A DNA stretch of 64,000 bases, from contig OX235274.1 in NCBI GenBank assembly GCA_944472155.2, positions 32,920,052 to 32,984,051 on the forward strand, read 5' to 3'. Position 1 is the stretch's first letter. The number at the start of each line of letters is the position of its first letter. Positions 10,207-23,300 of this stretch are shown piece after piece. Position numbers and translations under genes: made by a program. Below the pieces are notes generated by a model. That model searched no databases and was not told the DNA's origin. It worked only from the letters and a program-made list of their open reading frames with translations. This DNA is from Trichobilharzia szidati (lineage: Eukaryota > Platyhelminthes > Trematoda > Strigeidida > Schistosomatidae).

Positions 10207-11504
10207 GTAGGTAACTGAATATTTTTACGAATTGTTTATAACCCATTTGATTTTATTGTATGTCTGTAAATTGCTTACACTAGGCTGAAGATAACAGTGA
10301 TTGAACTCTTTCTCTCTCTCCCACCACGGTAGTGTTACGATAATTCGAATGGAGCTTCTCAGAGGGTGTTGTCAGAAATTCTCTTGAAGCTTGTGGTGTG
10401 CTGAATAAAGACTGTTGTGGAGAGCAGAAAGCTGTTGAACAGCTCGAGATACCCATCTTGCTTGACTCATTCTCATCCAGCCTTTATTGTATGGGGATTT
10501 TATTATTTTTACTTGTTTACTTATTCTGATTTAAGTTGACGATATTTCATAGTGAGACTAATGTCGCGACGCCAAGAGAGAGATGGCCCATTTTGGCACG
10601 GTGAGATTGTAGAGGTGCAGTGTTTTTGAGTTACTACAATTTCCAACAGTGTCAGTCACTAAAGTAATAGAAATATTGAAAAAATAAGTCAGCAAAGTCT
10701 GTTGAAATTCTGACACTGTTGGATATCACAAAGAGTAAACACAATGCGTCGTGCAGATTGTCCATCATCACTAGTTGGCGAAGTGTTTACTACTGAAGCT
10801 GAGGTGAGTATATGGTTTGAAGCTACATCTCGAGACTACTCCATGGTGTGGTGTTTACCTTGATTCAACCACCTTTAGTTTCCCTGCAGTCTAACACTAC
10901 TCCAGGTAACATTCATGGGTAGATCGTAGTGAGCAGAAGATTTCAACGACCTCAGTTACCCTAGGCCTAAAGCTGCATCAGTGCTTCCTGTAAGTATACA
11001 GGTCATTTTGGATAAACACTTCTAATGTGATGTGTCTCCCTGTAACCAGAATACACTTCGTAGAAGCTTATTGACCAAAGCATTTTGTCACTCTCATTCT
11101 TTATGTTTCTTAATCTGGGATTTGATGTAGTTATCTGTCTCCTACTTTGACAAAATTTTCCTCTGGCTAAACTGTTTTGTGTACGTAACTTTGAGATTAT
11201 TGTTTTCATCTGACAACAGTGTTCTGTGAGAGTTCAAATGTGGTGGATTCATCTTAATCTATAAAGATTTTATTGGATTATTGCTGGTGTCCACCTTCGA
11301 ATTTGATGATTTTGTACCCATAAATAAAAGATTGTAAGAAAGTTTGAGTAGTGTCTTGAACAGGAGGATTTGGGAATTAAGAATTTTCAGTAAGTTCTTC
11401 CATTACACTGTAGTAACGTCGAAACATCCTAAAACTGTTCAATATTGATGATGAAATTTTACTCTGAGATGCTGTGTCACTACTGTAACTGTTGGTGTCT
11501 CTTC

Positions 11505-11742
11505 TAACTTTTTTTTCCTTCACGTTCCCAGTGGAACATAGGGCTTCAAGCTAGAGGCTGAAAGTTTATGTAGCAGTATTTTACTTTTACATGATGAGGT
11601 TGCAAGCTTCATGCCCCACCTTTCCCCTTTTACCAGCTTTCATTTCTGACTTAGCGGGGTAAAGGAGTGCGTCGGTCGGGGATCGAACACCGAACCATGT
11701 GCATGGTCGGCGAGCGTCCTAACCACTGTGCCACCGACGCAC
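11505..11742 (-). repeat. tRNA-derived SINE with RTE-like tail
   Basis: On the minus strand the unit starts with a tRNA-like head (GTGCGTCGGTGGCACAGTGG, box A; GTTCGATCCCCGACC, box B) and ends with a tail containing GCCCTATGTTCCACTGGGAA. The same tail ends the second RTE family at 38380 and 60030. It lies in an intron of gene 1. Other copies: 32838-33050, 46604-46836, 60197-60430, and a variant at 57545-57745. Confidence 0.8.
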
Positions 11743-11905
11743 TGGCTTTACAGTATCGTATTTTGTAGTGATTTATCAGAATGAGCTTTAAAGCTCTCTC
11801 GAGTTTTCACCTGATCTCGTTTATCGTTAATTTCATTTTAAAAATAGAGCTATCTACTGAGTAATTTATAACTGTACACGTTCAATGCTTTGTAAATTGT
11901 TTCAG

Positions 11906-12045
11906 CTGAAGCACGCCGTGATAGTTCGTCTGCAGTGAGGAGAAATAAGAGCGGTAGGCGTTCTCGACAATTCCAGAGTATTTGTGGAAAGCGAAGAAGA
12001 CTGTCGTCTTCTACAGCATCCAGGTTACAGCTTACGACTGCATCT
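11906..12045 (+). CDS. Gene 1, exon with basic segment
   Basis: Bounded by an acceptor TTGTTTCAG (cut after 11905) and a donor GTGAGT at 12046. Only one frame is open. It uses the first two bases to finish a codon and ends on a complete codon. The product is strongly basic and serine-rich (EARRDSSSAVRRNKSGRRSR, then CGKRRRLSSS), and the GKRRR and RRNKSGRRSR patches look like nuclear-localisation signals. The phase fits the small exon upstream and the exon at 18314 downstream. A 6.3-kb intron holding two PLEs follows. Confidence 0.75.
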
Positions 12046-12311
12046 GTGAGTAAATATTTATTAGTTTTGTTAAGATTTTATATACAGTTCGCTAAGCGTA
12101 AATGAGAACTGAGTTTGTTTCTGTTGTCGAACAATCTGATTTCTTCAGATCTACTGTTTTGAATCATGAATATGCGTTTCCTAGCTGACATTGATTGCAT
12201 GATATTGTTTCATTATGGGTAAATTTTGTTTTGATAAAGTCTCACAGTGTTATACAGTAATGTTTACTGATGACGTTTCGAGCACAATTTATTGCTCATA
12301 ATCATATCAAG

Positions 12312-13090
12312 TTAATCACACGACTTCCTAAATTCATTTATATAGTTCCATTGTTTTTCACTTGATTTGATTGGTAGTATTATTTTCCATATTTCAGGTA
12401 TGAGTGATGATTCATTCCTATTGCATGTGTTGGGTGTAGATTCGATGAACAAAGATTCAGTAATCAACCTCTCTCTCCACCTACCTAGATTACTTTTTAG
12501 AATTTTAACCCTCTCCCACCCTATTGTGTGGTTGTGTGTTAATGCATGCATTGCAATTGCTGAGCTTTTTTCTAAATTACTTATCTTCTCGGGGTCAACC
12601 ATTCTTACCTTAGCTAAATACTTATGTTCTGACAACCTGACTACCTCTGACCTACTAGTTTGACCTATGTAGATGACCTCACAGTCATTGCAAGATATTT
12701 TGTAAATAATATTATTTTGTCTAATTGGGTCAACTGGGTCCTTTAACCTATAGAGCTTGTCCCTGAGTGAGTTTGTAGGTTTAAATGCCACCCTAATTCC
12801 TGCTTTATTGAGAATCCTACGTAGGGTCTCAGATGTCCCCTCCTTATATGGTATAACTGTAGATGACTTATATTCTCTCTTATTTATGTTATTATTACTA
12901 GTTTCACAATTCTTTTTATTTTTCTTTTGGCCTTTTTCAATCTTCCTAATGAATTTTATAGGATAGTTATTTAACACCAACGCCTCTTCTATCTGTTTTA
13001 TTTCATCATTTAGGTCTTTTTTTGTGCTACTTAGTGCCATTGCTCGGTTTGTTAAACACTTAACTAAGCCTGCCTTAACAGTTAAAGGAT
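12312..13090 (-). pseudogene. PLE-1 linker and GIY-YIG endonuclease part
   Basis: Downstream half of the same protein in a shifted frame. After a linker region it encodes IYKISCNDCEVIYIGQTSRS, the CxxC plus GIY-YIG signature that separates PLEs from other retroelements. This is followed by VRLSEHKYL and the conserved tail region ending in NEFRKSCD. The endonuclease nicks the target for insertion in this family (established knowledge). The frame is open to its natural end just before the terminus at 12303, so apart from the shift near 13120 and the missing N-terminus the copy is well kept. Confidence 0.85.
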
Positions 13091-13105
13091 GAGATGAATT
13101 AAAGT

Positions 13106-14080
13106 CTAAATATCTATAGCAGAATGCGTTGGTTTTCTATAAACACTAGTGTGTAGTTTGCCTTCTTCTATTCGTTTTATTTTACAATCTAACATAGCTA
13201 ATTCTCCTTGCTCATTTTCGGTTTCAAATGTGAATTTTATTCCCTCCACTAGTGAGTTTATGTGTGTCAAGAAGCTAGAGATATGTTCTGTTTTTAACAC
13301 TGTGAAAGTGTCATCCACATATCTCCACCATATTTTTGGAGTAGGATTAAACGTATTAAGAGCCATATTTTCCCAGCTATCCATAAATATATCTGCTACG
13401 ATAGGGGATATTGGGGATCCCATTGCTACACCTTCAGTTTGTCTATATATTTTGCCTTGGAATTTAAAGATAGTAGATGTGAGGCACAACTGAATTCCTA
13501 AAATAATTTCATCAATGGGTAGTTTCGTCCTATAAGTGAGTTCAGGGTCTGCAGTTAATTCTTTTTTAACTGCTTCTAAGGCCATATTGATTGGTATGTT
13601 AGTATAAAGACTGGTTATATCAAAACTAACCATTGTTTCATCATTCTCTAGTTGAATGTCATTTAGTTTATTTTTCATCTCAAATGAATTAGCTAGTCTA
13701 GAGTTTGAGCGATTTCTAATGGGGCATAATATTAGAGCTAAGTGTTTTGATAATTCATAAGTAGGAGTATTTCTAAAATCTACTATTGGTCGTATGGGGT
13801 ACCCTGGTTTATGTATTTTAATAATACCATACATTCTACTAGCATTATCAGTTTTAGGCGTTAAATTAAACCATTTTGACTCACCCAGTGACGGCTTCAT
13901 TCTGCGTATTAATTCCGCTGTGGATTTTTTAACCTTATTCATTATTGTATCTACGGGCTTCTTAATTTCCTCATATGGACCAATCTCATTATGTTCAGTG
14001 ACTTTCTTGTTATAGTCAGATTTATCCAAGACTACTGTCGAGTGTCCTTTGTCAGCTTTTGTAATGACGATTATGAGCAA
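13106..14080 (-). pseudogene. PLE-1 reverse transcriptase part
   Basis: Frame of 324 codons covering the PLE reverse transcriptase: TKADKGHSTVVLDKSDYN near the start, GIIKIHKPGYPIRPIVDFRN, SFDITSLYTNIPI (catalytic motif A), GVAMGSPISPIVADIFM (motif B) and WWRYVDDTFTV (the YxDD catalytic box), ending VYRKPTHS. These follow the order known for Penelope-like elements. The start is truncated by the inverted terminus at 14069. After codon VYRKPTHSAI the frame hits a stop at 13106, while the next segment continues in another frame (RYLDFNSSHPLTVKAG), so a single indel near 13120 has separated it from the endonuclease part. Confidence 0.85.
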
Positions 14081-16417
14081 TAAATTGTGCTTGAAACGTC
14101 ATCAGTAAACATTACTGTATAACACTGTGAGACTTTATCAAAACAAAATTTACTCATAATGGAATTACACTCTACCACAGTGCACAAGTTTTTTTTATTT
14201 TTATACCAGTGATGCACAATATTGTAATGATCTGTTGAGAATTATCCTCGAGACTTTTGAAGTACCCTACCTCATATGTAAATATTGTAGATGTTTTAAA
14301 TTCCTTTTGTTGTCATCACTGGGCGCACTTTTAGTAGCTGTTTGATTATGCAATGTTTATTGAATGTAGAAGACAAGAAACTTGGTAAGGGAATGTTTAT
14401 TAGGAATTTGGTGTGTCTATTTGGCAAAATTATGTACACCTTATCTTCAAACGGTGATTTGCACAGATATTCTGCGTTGTACTACTTCTGCCCCACTTCG
14501 TATTGTGCTTTTTGTCTTCTTTTCGTGTCTCTCATGTTTTATCGCGACATTGAATCATTTGCTCACTTTGACGTCTCTCTCTCTCTCCACTTTTTGATAA
14601 TTTGAAGTCGGTGAACGTCTCTCTATATACTACTGATAAATCTCATCAGCAGCACACGCCACATTCTTAAATCCCGTGCAACAACAAAATGTGAGTGCAG
14701 GCTTCCTCAACGACTTTGTATTCAGTCTGTTAATTAAGAGGTATTTTACACTTTCCGCTAACTTCATGATCAGGTTCTACGGTTATATATCCAAGATAAT
14801 GAAAGAATGATTGTTATTGACAACATTAGTGGTTTTTTAAAGGCAACAAGGAATCATTAACGTCAGAATCGCAAACGTTTTTATTGCAAATAGATTGTTA
14901 TAAAAGATCATAGTTCAAAATATATGTATGTGATAATAGGTATAATTGTGGCACTAAAGGAAACACCAATATCACGAAGTAAATGATTATGAATGACAAG
15001 TGAATTGTCATGAGTCATGTTCATTTAAGTTAAGGGTTATTGGCGTTGTGTGTATGTGTGTCAGTGTGTAAGTTAACCACTGAGTTTAATTAGGAAATCA
15101 AAAAGGTTAGTTAATGCATTTGCAATAACGAGAGGTAAGGGAATTTACATGTACAGGATGGAGGGCCATATCAAAACAGGTCTATGCAATAAGGTATTCG
15201 GGAATTCGCAGACTCTACAGCAGGCCGGGGCAGTGGCTGTGGTTAGACATGTTTCTTCTTCCCACAGAGCATCTGCTGTTTTAGGTGGATTGCAGTAGCC
15301 TCTATCATTTGGAGTATTCAGTGAGTGGATGGTTTCAGGAATTTATTTGGTACCCGACTGATGATAGAGAAGGATTCTTCAATGCTAGCTGTCGTTGTGG
15401 CCAGTTTGGACCAGGTAGTCTAATGTCCAACTGTTGATGGTTTTCACTACACCTTTATTTTGGTCACACTAGTAGATGTTCCAGAGCATGAGAAATCAAG
15501 TTCCCAAAGCTACGGCCAATATATATATATATAAAGGCTTCTTTGTTTACAGACGTGTTTCTTGATGAACGTTCCTGTTTAGCTATTTTCAATTAAGATG
15601 CCATATGCGATGCTAAGTTGATCTTCAATTACGTCTTCTGAATATATAGCTGTTACACTGTAGCTGAGGGTCCTTATTAAATTTCTCTTGAACTGGAGAG
15701 GAACAAAGCTATGAAAATGTGTATATTGTCCTGCTCATGTAATTTTCTCATGCAAATTTCTCTTTATACTACTATTTGGTTTTCTTGTAAGAAGGACGTC
15801 TAGGAGGACGATTCTATTTTGGGGTTGCTCTTCACATGTGAATTTGATGGCTGAATGTACTTCATTGAACTGAGTTATTATTGCATCCCTGTCCAAATGA
15901 TTTTCATATACCGGGAATAAAATGTGGATTTTTTGATAAGGTGGTTGGTTGTTCAAAGGATCATTTCGTAGTTTGCTTAGTGAGAAATCTGCTGACATGG
16001 AACCAAGGGGGTGTCCAGTGCCACGCCATCAACTTGTCTGTAAAGTGTGCCATCAAATTTAGAACTTGCATTCATGGTATACCTTAAGAAAGTTTGTCTT
16101 AGGATTTTTGTTGTCATGCCAATATTTATCGACTGACTGAATGACTGACTGCCTGACTGGTTTCAACATAATTTTTATCGACTCGGTATACACTTGTTCG
16201 CATATGTAGTTGAGCGTTTCTACTAGAGGTACATTTGTGAAAAAGGATGTTATATCTAGAGATATCATAGTTTTACCCTTGATATAAATATGTTTGAATT
16301 TTTCTACGAATTCAAATACATCTTTGACGCCACTTGTTGGTGCAAAGGTTTGAGAATGGTGACTAACCGCCTTGCTAAAGCATGGTAGAGTGAATTCCGT
16401 ATATCAAATGTTGGTCT

Positions 16418-16580
16418 TAACAATAATAATAATAATAATAATAATAATTTGCTTTATTCCGAAACAGTACTAATGTTACAGTGTGGAATTTTGATCATTT
16501 GGTACATTATTGCATCTAATTTTATCAAGTAATATTAAAAACAGTTGTAAAGATAATATTCCGGGATTGTTAATGACAGT
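16418..16580 (-). repeat. CR1-type LINE 3' end with ATT microsatellite
   Basis: Starts with an AAT run and continues TTTGCTTTATTCCGAAACAG, the antisense of the 3' end seen on CR1 copies at 30872 and 63760. Only the tail is present. Confidence 0.65.
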
Positions 16581-17025
16581 TTTTATTCAGTGTTAGTAGT
16601 GACAGTAAGATCATGAACAAAAGCAAATTGTAAATCATGGTAGGACGAATTTCGCATATCGAGTATTGATGTTGACGGAATCCCCGGTTTATATACTTTG
16701 GGTAGGCCGTATAATCTTGGCGCCTATATCCCCGTCGGTTTGAGTTCTTCATTTAGTCTTTCGGGAAGTATCTGTTCTACCCTTAGTTTCTCCAAACGTC
16801 TGGTTAATTCGTTCTCCATTTTGTTATTGAAATCAATCTTCTCAAGCATTTGGAACTTCTGTGCGTCTTTCAATGTATGATTCATCTTTTTAGTATAGTA
16901 ATAATAATAAATTGCTGATGTTTTGTAATGATAACAACAATCCACTAGCCTGGATTTGAAGCGTTCTAGTTTGAGGATGGAGGATGGAACTCAATTCCTT
17001 GTCTGACTAAGTGGGCTTTGAAGTA

Positions 17026-17340
17026 TAAGTTTGTAGGGATTTGATTGATTGGTTACAGGATTTTATCATGAGCTGAAATCGGTTAGACAACCATTGGCAA
17101 AGCAGCTGGGAGTACTGCAAAACTAGCTGTTTCGTCCTAGTTTCGGACTCTTCATCAGTATGTGCCCACCGATATTCGAACCTTATACCTTCTGGTTACA
17201 AGGCTAGCGAGCTCGTAGACCATTAAGCCACTGGGACCCGATCGAATGGCCAGTCCATGAATTGCAACTTCTGCCAATTCACGACATAGCGCGAATCTAA
17301 ATGAATGACTCGTTTGCGTCTGTTGTAAAATCGTAGGTGA
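17026..17340 (-). repeat. Hammerhead-type tRNA SINE
   Basis: Minus strand: a tRNA-like segment with box B-like GGTTCGAATATCGG is followed by a hammerhead-like core (TACTGATGAAGAGTCC, loop, GGACGAAACAGCT) and a conserved 3' part ending AATCCCTACAAAC. It is one of about a dozen copies in the window. Here the cleavage region is disturbed (AGCTAGTTTTG). Confidence 0.7.
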
Positions 17341-18313
17341 AGAGAAAGTACCTCGAGATGCACTTTATTTAATTTAAAACTACTATAATTATGGAAGTAA
17401 GTTTCATGATCTATGGGATATTGCCCAGCCTGTGACTTCCTTTCGAGTCCTTTGATAAGCTTCGTCTTCTTCTTCTTCTGTACCCTTTGTTCACTAACTT
17501 GGGTGACGTGTCTTATGATCTTGTGGTGGTTGATCTAGTGCATATTGCCTGCGGACGGTATTCATTTCATTCCCTTGTATGTATGTAGATAAACAGTCTG
17601 TTTGGTTTAATGCCATGTCGTTTCAGAGTCTATTTATTGCGATGAACTCTACTTTGATGGATGGTGATTTGATTCGATTCAATTGTTAATGAAGTCCAAA
17701 GTAGTCTTTTTTTCATGGAGCTAATCGTTATACTTCAGGTACTCATTGGCAATCTTCACTGTCCTAAGGTCTATCAGAAATCTCTAAGTCGAAGCAGAGA
17801 TCATCCCGATAAGAAGACGCTGGACAGGTATGACATTAAAGCAGACAGACTCTTTATCCACATAAATGCAAGAGAATGAAATGAATGTCGCCCTCAGGCA
17901 ATATGCAGTAGATGAACTACCAGAAGATCGTAGGACGCCTGAAATAATTAGTAAGAAGTTAGGAAAATTCAGAGAACTCTTAATGCTGGTGAACTACAAG
18001 TCATATTTTCTACATGACCGGTTGCGATTCCTCAGTTGGAAGATGGAGTACCTAGACTAGCTACACTAATGTTGTCAATAACAATCATTCTTTCATTATT
18101 CTGAATATAAACTGTAGAACCTCATGATTAAGTTAGCGAGAAAAATATTCTATGTTGAGTAGTCAGTATTTTGAAAGCCTTAATGGGCTTCTTTAATCAC
18201 TTTTACACTTTCATAGAACATTTTAAGTACAGAGTTAAAAGTCTCCATGAAAATCATTCAAATAATTTTGAGTAATTTTCATTCTTTTTCTTCGTTTGTT
18301 CTCGGTGTACTAG

Positions 18314-18447
18314 GAATTCTCATCAATGTCGAAAGGAGAATTAATCAAAGTTAAATTGATCTCATCGATTGATCTGGTTGGAAATGAAGATGCTAAACTT
18401 TTAAGAATGCCCTATTGTGTTTGTACGTATGCATCGCAATCTGACAA
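18314..18447 (+). CDS. Gene 1, exon
   Basis: Acceptor TGTACTAG (cut after 18313) and donor GTACGT at 18448. It starts in phase 0, matching the end of the 11906-12045 exon, and leaves two bases (AA) that the first base of the next exon at 20366 completes to Lys. Translation begins EFSSMSKGELIKVKLISSID and ends TYASQSDK. It contains an ATG (MSKGELIK) that could serve as a start for a shorter product, but the phase match makes an internal exon more likely. Confidence 0.7.
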
Positions 18448-18559
18448 GTACGTCATTGCTTATTTTGTAGTTGTTTCCTTCTTAATTTCATGTGACTCTA
18501 AAGTGTTTGTTACAATTGGCTATCTAGCGTGTTTATAATGGAGTACTTTTTGTCCTGCC

Positions 18560-19490
18560 TGAATTCATGGATGCACGGATGTCAGTGATTCTGAAAATCG
18601 CTGATTCGACTAGACCGTTCATACCACTGCTGTGTCGTTTAGGATTAATTTGGGGACTTGTTGCAGCCGATTAAAGCAGTGGTGTTGGAATATCTCTGGA
18701 GTTGTGAGAGTGAAGACTGCATATTAGAGTTGAGGGCTTTAAGGTCATCCTCTGTAAAATTCTTGAGTCGAAATCTTTCTCACTCTGTGTTGACTGAACC
18801 CTCATGTCTTTGGGTATCAGCATTATCGCTGACATTGATATCGTATGTTGAACAATGAGGAATGGTCTTCAAGCTGTTGGTTGTGTGACTTGACTTAGTC
18901 ATTGAAGTGCTTTCCACATGGAATTTCAGGGAGAATTAGGTTGCAATATTTATCATATTCTATGTCACCCAACTTATGTAGTAACAATCATATTTTCGAA
19001 GCATTGTGCTGTGCAGTCTTCGTAAAGTCATTGGCATGTATCAGAACTTCTATTTGCATGTGGATGATAATTGAATTGCATAATGCTATTTGCAATTGCA
19101 TCAGCCAGATGTTGCAGTGGTGGGAACAGGTATGCTGGTGGTGGTGCTGAAGTTGAAGCAATTTTTGGGGTGATGATAATAAGAGTTTCCATGAATTTCA
19201 TCTGTTTGTCATATAATTCCACTAATGGTAGGATTGATAGTTTTCTCCGTCGCTAAAATGTTATGTCTGCTGAATCTACACACGAATGCGGTTAAGCATA
19301 ATGAACGTTTGATAAATTTCCTAGTAAATTTTCCCTGATGTGAACTGGTATTTTGAAGAATACTCACACACTAATTATTGGGAAAGGAGTATTCTCAAAT
19401 ATGCAAGTTAAAGAGGTAGTTCGATTACTGTATCGAAGATCAGTGATTATTTTGATGTCTTTGTGTTCCCTGATCTAGATAGTTTATTTG
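18560..19490. other. Intron of gene 1, no recognised element
   Basis: AT-rich intronic sequence with several short open frames on both strands and no domain. It may contain old repeat sequence, but I could not assign it. Confidence 0.4.
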
Positions 19491-19499
19491 CAAAGCTTG

Positions 19500-19660
19500 C
19501 ATCGCCCTACATCTTCAGCGCATACTTCAATTTGTTGGAGTGAGCTTTTCGACTTCTCCACGAGTTTATTAGTCATCTCTCCTGGTGACCGTGCACGTAA
19601 TTGGTTGTTTTCATGTTTTCATACTCTCTAGGCTACTTGTATTGGTAACAAAACAAGTAA
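19500..19660 (-). repeat. Partial inverted copy of the host repeat
   Basis: Reverse complement of the repeat at 5070-5223 and 6033-6060, recognisable by CTTCAATTTGTTGG, CATCTCTCCTGGTGACC and CTACTTGTATTGG. It carries no PLE at the insertion point. Confidence 0.55.
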
Positions 19661-19849
19661 TGGTGAAATCTGATTAATATTTAGACGTCAGTTGATTCGC
19701 TGAAATCGGACCGGTTGGTTATCTGAATAACCAGTATTTTTACAATTGCTATTCTAACTGACTAACTATCGATTTCCTCTGTGGTTACACATAACAAAAT
19801 AGAGTCCCGAGAAATAAATAATGTTTGCGCATTGATGTATAGACTTTAG

Positions 19850-20200
19850 TGGAACAGATGCAGTCAGTTGTATGAGAGCTCGTGTGGACTTGCTGTTCAA
19901 GAGTAGGCAGTGTTTCCCAAAGAACTGAGTAAGTGAGTGAGTGAGTGTGATGTTTTAGTTAATGCTAGACGACTGGATTTCATTGACTCCGATTTCAAGG
20001 ATGTGTAGTGAAGTGGCGAAATGTGTCGTTCATTGGGTTTGAAGAACTAGCTGTTAACGAAATCTGTGGACGAATCTCTTGACCTCCTCTCACACTTGTT
20101 GATATTCGTGGTGTTTGACAGTGTGAGATGAAGTATGCAGCAGTGCACTTTGATCTACTTGATGTCAATAAGTTTGTGATCATAGATGACTTGTGACAAG
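19850..20200. repeat. Second copy of the unclassified dispersed repeat
   Basis: Resembles 6420-6930 over several hundred bases, and lies just upstream of the last exon of gene 1. Type unknown. Confidence 0.45.
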
Positions 20201-20365
20201 TGGTCATGTTATGTGGAGAGTATCAGGGTAAGTACCACTGGAATTTGGTGTTTAGTGTTATTTGAGTGGGTGGATATTTCTACCTTTATTCATTATACAT
20301 ATGCACACTCACACACACACACTCACAGAGTTCATTTGTTGACTGTTTTTGATTTTCTCTTTTAG

Positions 20366-23300
20366 ACATAAAATGAAATCTCATTTACTACTTGGCGATG
20401 TAATACGAGTTTTATATTTGTTACTTACAAATCGTAAACACCAGCCGATTGCTTTACAAGTATTAAAACACTGTTGGCTATTTTGTCATCGAGTTCCTCT
20501 AGCTGATATACGTCTTTTTACTTTGAGTGGTGGTTTATCATCACGAAACTCTGCTCGTCGGTCTCAGTATCCATTGGTAATTTCAGAGTCACCACCACTA
20601 TTTGTTGTCCGATGGTCCTCTGACAGTTTGTTGAAGCGGACACTAGATATTGCCCATAGCTGTCTACCACGTGACCGATGCTGGTACAATTGCTCCTCAG
20701 AAAGACTTCTACAGGCATTATCACGTTTAATATTCAGACCTGATGCGAAAAAGTACATTTTAAATATGTCAAAATATCTTTCATCGAAATGTCGACAGAT
20801 TTCAAATGCTTCTTCTTCATCGTCAGCATCATTAGATGTGTTGTCGGATCGAAACGATCGAAATGATCGTGATGATGATTTTGAGTTACCTGCACCTAAT
20901 CCAGTGGATGATAATATTATGCGTGAAAGAAATTTACACGTGGAATTGTGCAAGTGTCTTCCTGAGTCAGTTTCGTGTTTCCTAAGAAGGAAGATCGGCC
21001 TAGATTTGCACCACACTGCGTCTTTCGGATTTCTAATTGGCTCTTTTCATAATACATGCCTACATGTTCTGAGTGAGGCTAAGAAGACTCCAGGTTGTAT
21101 TTCAAATGCTCAAATAGACAAGAGTGTCTCCTTGAATCTATTCAGTAGTATGGAATGTCTACATCGAGGTATATCTGTTTGTTTGTGCCGATTATGTGAT
21201 TCGTATGCATCACTTATGTCAGCTGGTGCTTGTTTGAAGGCGAAGCATAAACTCGCGAATACAGACAGCAATTCTGTTCAATTACGTTCTTCTATGCGGC
21301 TGGCTCATAAACGAGCTCGTCTTTTTGAATCGGAATCATGTGCACGAGATAACGTTATTAGTATATTAGCGGAAGAGGTTTGTGTTCCCCTCCATAATGT
21401 GTTAAATTTCCTGGAGAAAATGTACCACACGTTGTGCAGTATAACATCGAGTGATTTCTTGCTTGGTCCTTTCTTTGGTTGTGACAACAAGGATACTAGT
21501 TTACTGCCTTCAAAACAGTGTGTATTCGATTCCATTGTATATACACGAGGACTTGTTAACTGGAATGCGTCATCAAGAGAGCAGTGGGATTTTGAGACGC
21601 TTACGAATATTGCTTTCTTCTTACTCAAGTATCTCACCACCGATGTCTTCGGACATATTCGTGGTCTGTGTGAAAGTGTGTTTTCGTTGAAAGAGGAGTT
21701 ATCAAAGACTTATTCCTCCATAATGGAGACTTGGGTGCCAGCATACAAAGAGCAGCTTCCCTCTGTTAGTCCACGTGCTGATGTTGATTTGAAGTATCTC
21801 TTCTCATCTTTGCAGAGTCAATATGATGCAATTGAGGCTTGGAGTCGACGTCAACATGAGGTAGAATTGAAGCAGATCAGTAGGACTATGATTAACTTGC
21901 TAAGACAACTGTATGATTGTTGGAAATGTCGGTCTCTGTGTAACGATTTAAAGTTACCATGCCGTCGTTTAAATATTCCATATGGTTCAAAAAATGGTTC
22001 ATCCCGGTCTGTGTTGAATAAGTTCAATGTGAATGCTATATTGCCATGGCCACCGCAATCCTTAAATTTTGTTCCAGCCGAACATCCTATTCAAGGAAAC
22101 TCAGTCAGTGGTCTAAGTAAAACTGTTTGTCCGACAAGCGGTGATTCGGCGGAAGACTTTCCAAATCCCTTATCATCAGGAAATGCTTGTAATAATAGTC
22201 CTACTGGAGTTGATGTTGCGTGCAGAGAAAAGGGATCTGTTAGAAATTCATATGATTGTGGGAAAGAAGTTAACGGTAGCCAGTGTTCTCCTCAACCAGT
22301 TCGGGTGTGCATTCCTGTGGTGTCAAAAAACAGTGATACGTCATCGGTCGTCACTGATGCAAGGGACTCATGTGGAAGTGCTTCTCGAATGTCAATTGAT
22401 TCCCGAGGTGAATCATTGGTTCAGAGTGCTTCGGTTAGTGTAAGTGGAACAACGGAATGTGCTCATTCGGAAAACTTTTCATCAGGCAGTGTTATGTTGG
22501 TCTCAACACATAGTGAATGTAATGAATCTGAAGCGCAGTCTGTCCCATCAAACGTTGATGTGGACGGACTATCTTCTGTGTGTGTTACAAGCGATAATGT
22601 TGAGAATATGTCTTCACAGCCTAACACAACTGAACTTACGGAAGATGTTGACGTCACTTCAAATAATTCTGTTCCTTCGTCTAATTCTGATGGGATTCCA
22701 GAAAGCCTAGGTGCTTCCACAAACAATCGCAATTCACCTTTGAAGGATTCGAGTTGCCAAGATGATCATGATGAAGAGCCGACATATTCTCTTGAGAACA
22801 ATTCCGATGAGATATCAGAAAGTGGATCCCAGTTGTCGTCTGTTAGTACCGTTGTCTCAATAAACCGGAAGAATGAAAAGTCAATAAAGAAGGTGTGCAT
22901 TTATTTACCTAGTAATACTGTTGCTAACTCTCCTACTGAGAATATTGTCTGTCAATGTAGTGGTGCGGAAGCGCATTCAGACTCTGATCAGGTGAACAGT
23001 TGCACAATGACTCTTGATAGACGGCGAGCTGGGAAACTGAAACGGAAGCTGAAGAAGTTGAACAACTTACCTGTTGGTGGAACGAATACTTCTGAAATCT
23101 CAGAAACGAATTCCACCTCACAAATTGAAAGTCCCTTGTGCTCGTTTGCGTCAACTAGCGACAGTCTCTCATTGACGGAATTTACAAATAGTTTACATAA
23201 TTTGACGAATATCCGTGTGGAACAACCGTTTAGTGATCTTGTGTCTCTTTCTTGTTGGCTGCAAGAGAAATCTCTGAATTCTGAAGCTCCTGGACCAGTA

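Larger units (their letters stand above)
12211..14161 (-). mobile_element. Penelope-like element PLE-1, 5'-truncated, with 93-bp inverted ends
   Basis: The ends 12211-12303 and 14069-14161 are nearly exact reverse complements, both containing GATGACGTTTCGAGC or its complement. Between them the minus strand carries most of a PLE protein, annotated separately. Sequence continuing the terminus (CTCTACCACAGTGCACAAG) lies just outside the right end, so the right terminus is the fuller copy. The element sits in an intron of gene 1. Confidence 0.85.
14757..18138 (-). mobile_element. Penelope-like element PLE-3, decayed, with inverted ends
   Basis: Segments 14757-14831 and about 18063-18138 are inverted copies sharing ATGATTGTTATTGACAACAT and an AGGTTCTAC block. 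Inside, the minus strand keeps scattered PLE coding pieces: SLDITSFFTNVPLVETLNYI (reverse transcriptase motif A, 16268-16190), a FPVYENHLDRD...LLDVLLTRKPNSSIKR stretch (15998-15735), and upstream fragments near 16945-16640. Other insertions (a CR1 tail at 16418-16580 and a hammerhead-type SINE at 17026-17340) lie within it. The same family recurs at 32375-32835 and 45485-46430. Confidence 0.7.

Noticed and set aside
12240..12310. Hammerhead in the PLE-1 terminus
   Set aside because: CTGATGA and CGAAAC both occur, but on opposite strands, so one RNA cannot form the motif in cis.
15484..15535. TA-rich tract as a regulatory element (also at 50262-50340 and 63930)
   Set aside because: These are simple dinucleotide repeats next to PLE termini; nothing indicates a regulatory role.
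17560..18060. Additional gene 1 exon around 17741-17860 after a TTCAG
   Set aside because: The sequence lies inside the inverted ends of PLE-3, and the exons 11906-12045 and 18314-18447 already join in phase without it.
20518..21640. Minus-strand frames of 68-150 codons under the last exon of gene 1
   Set aside because: They are shadows of the 1,000-codon plus-strand exon and have no domain of their own.
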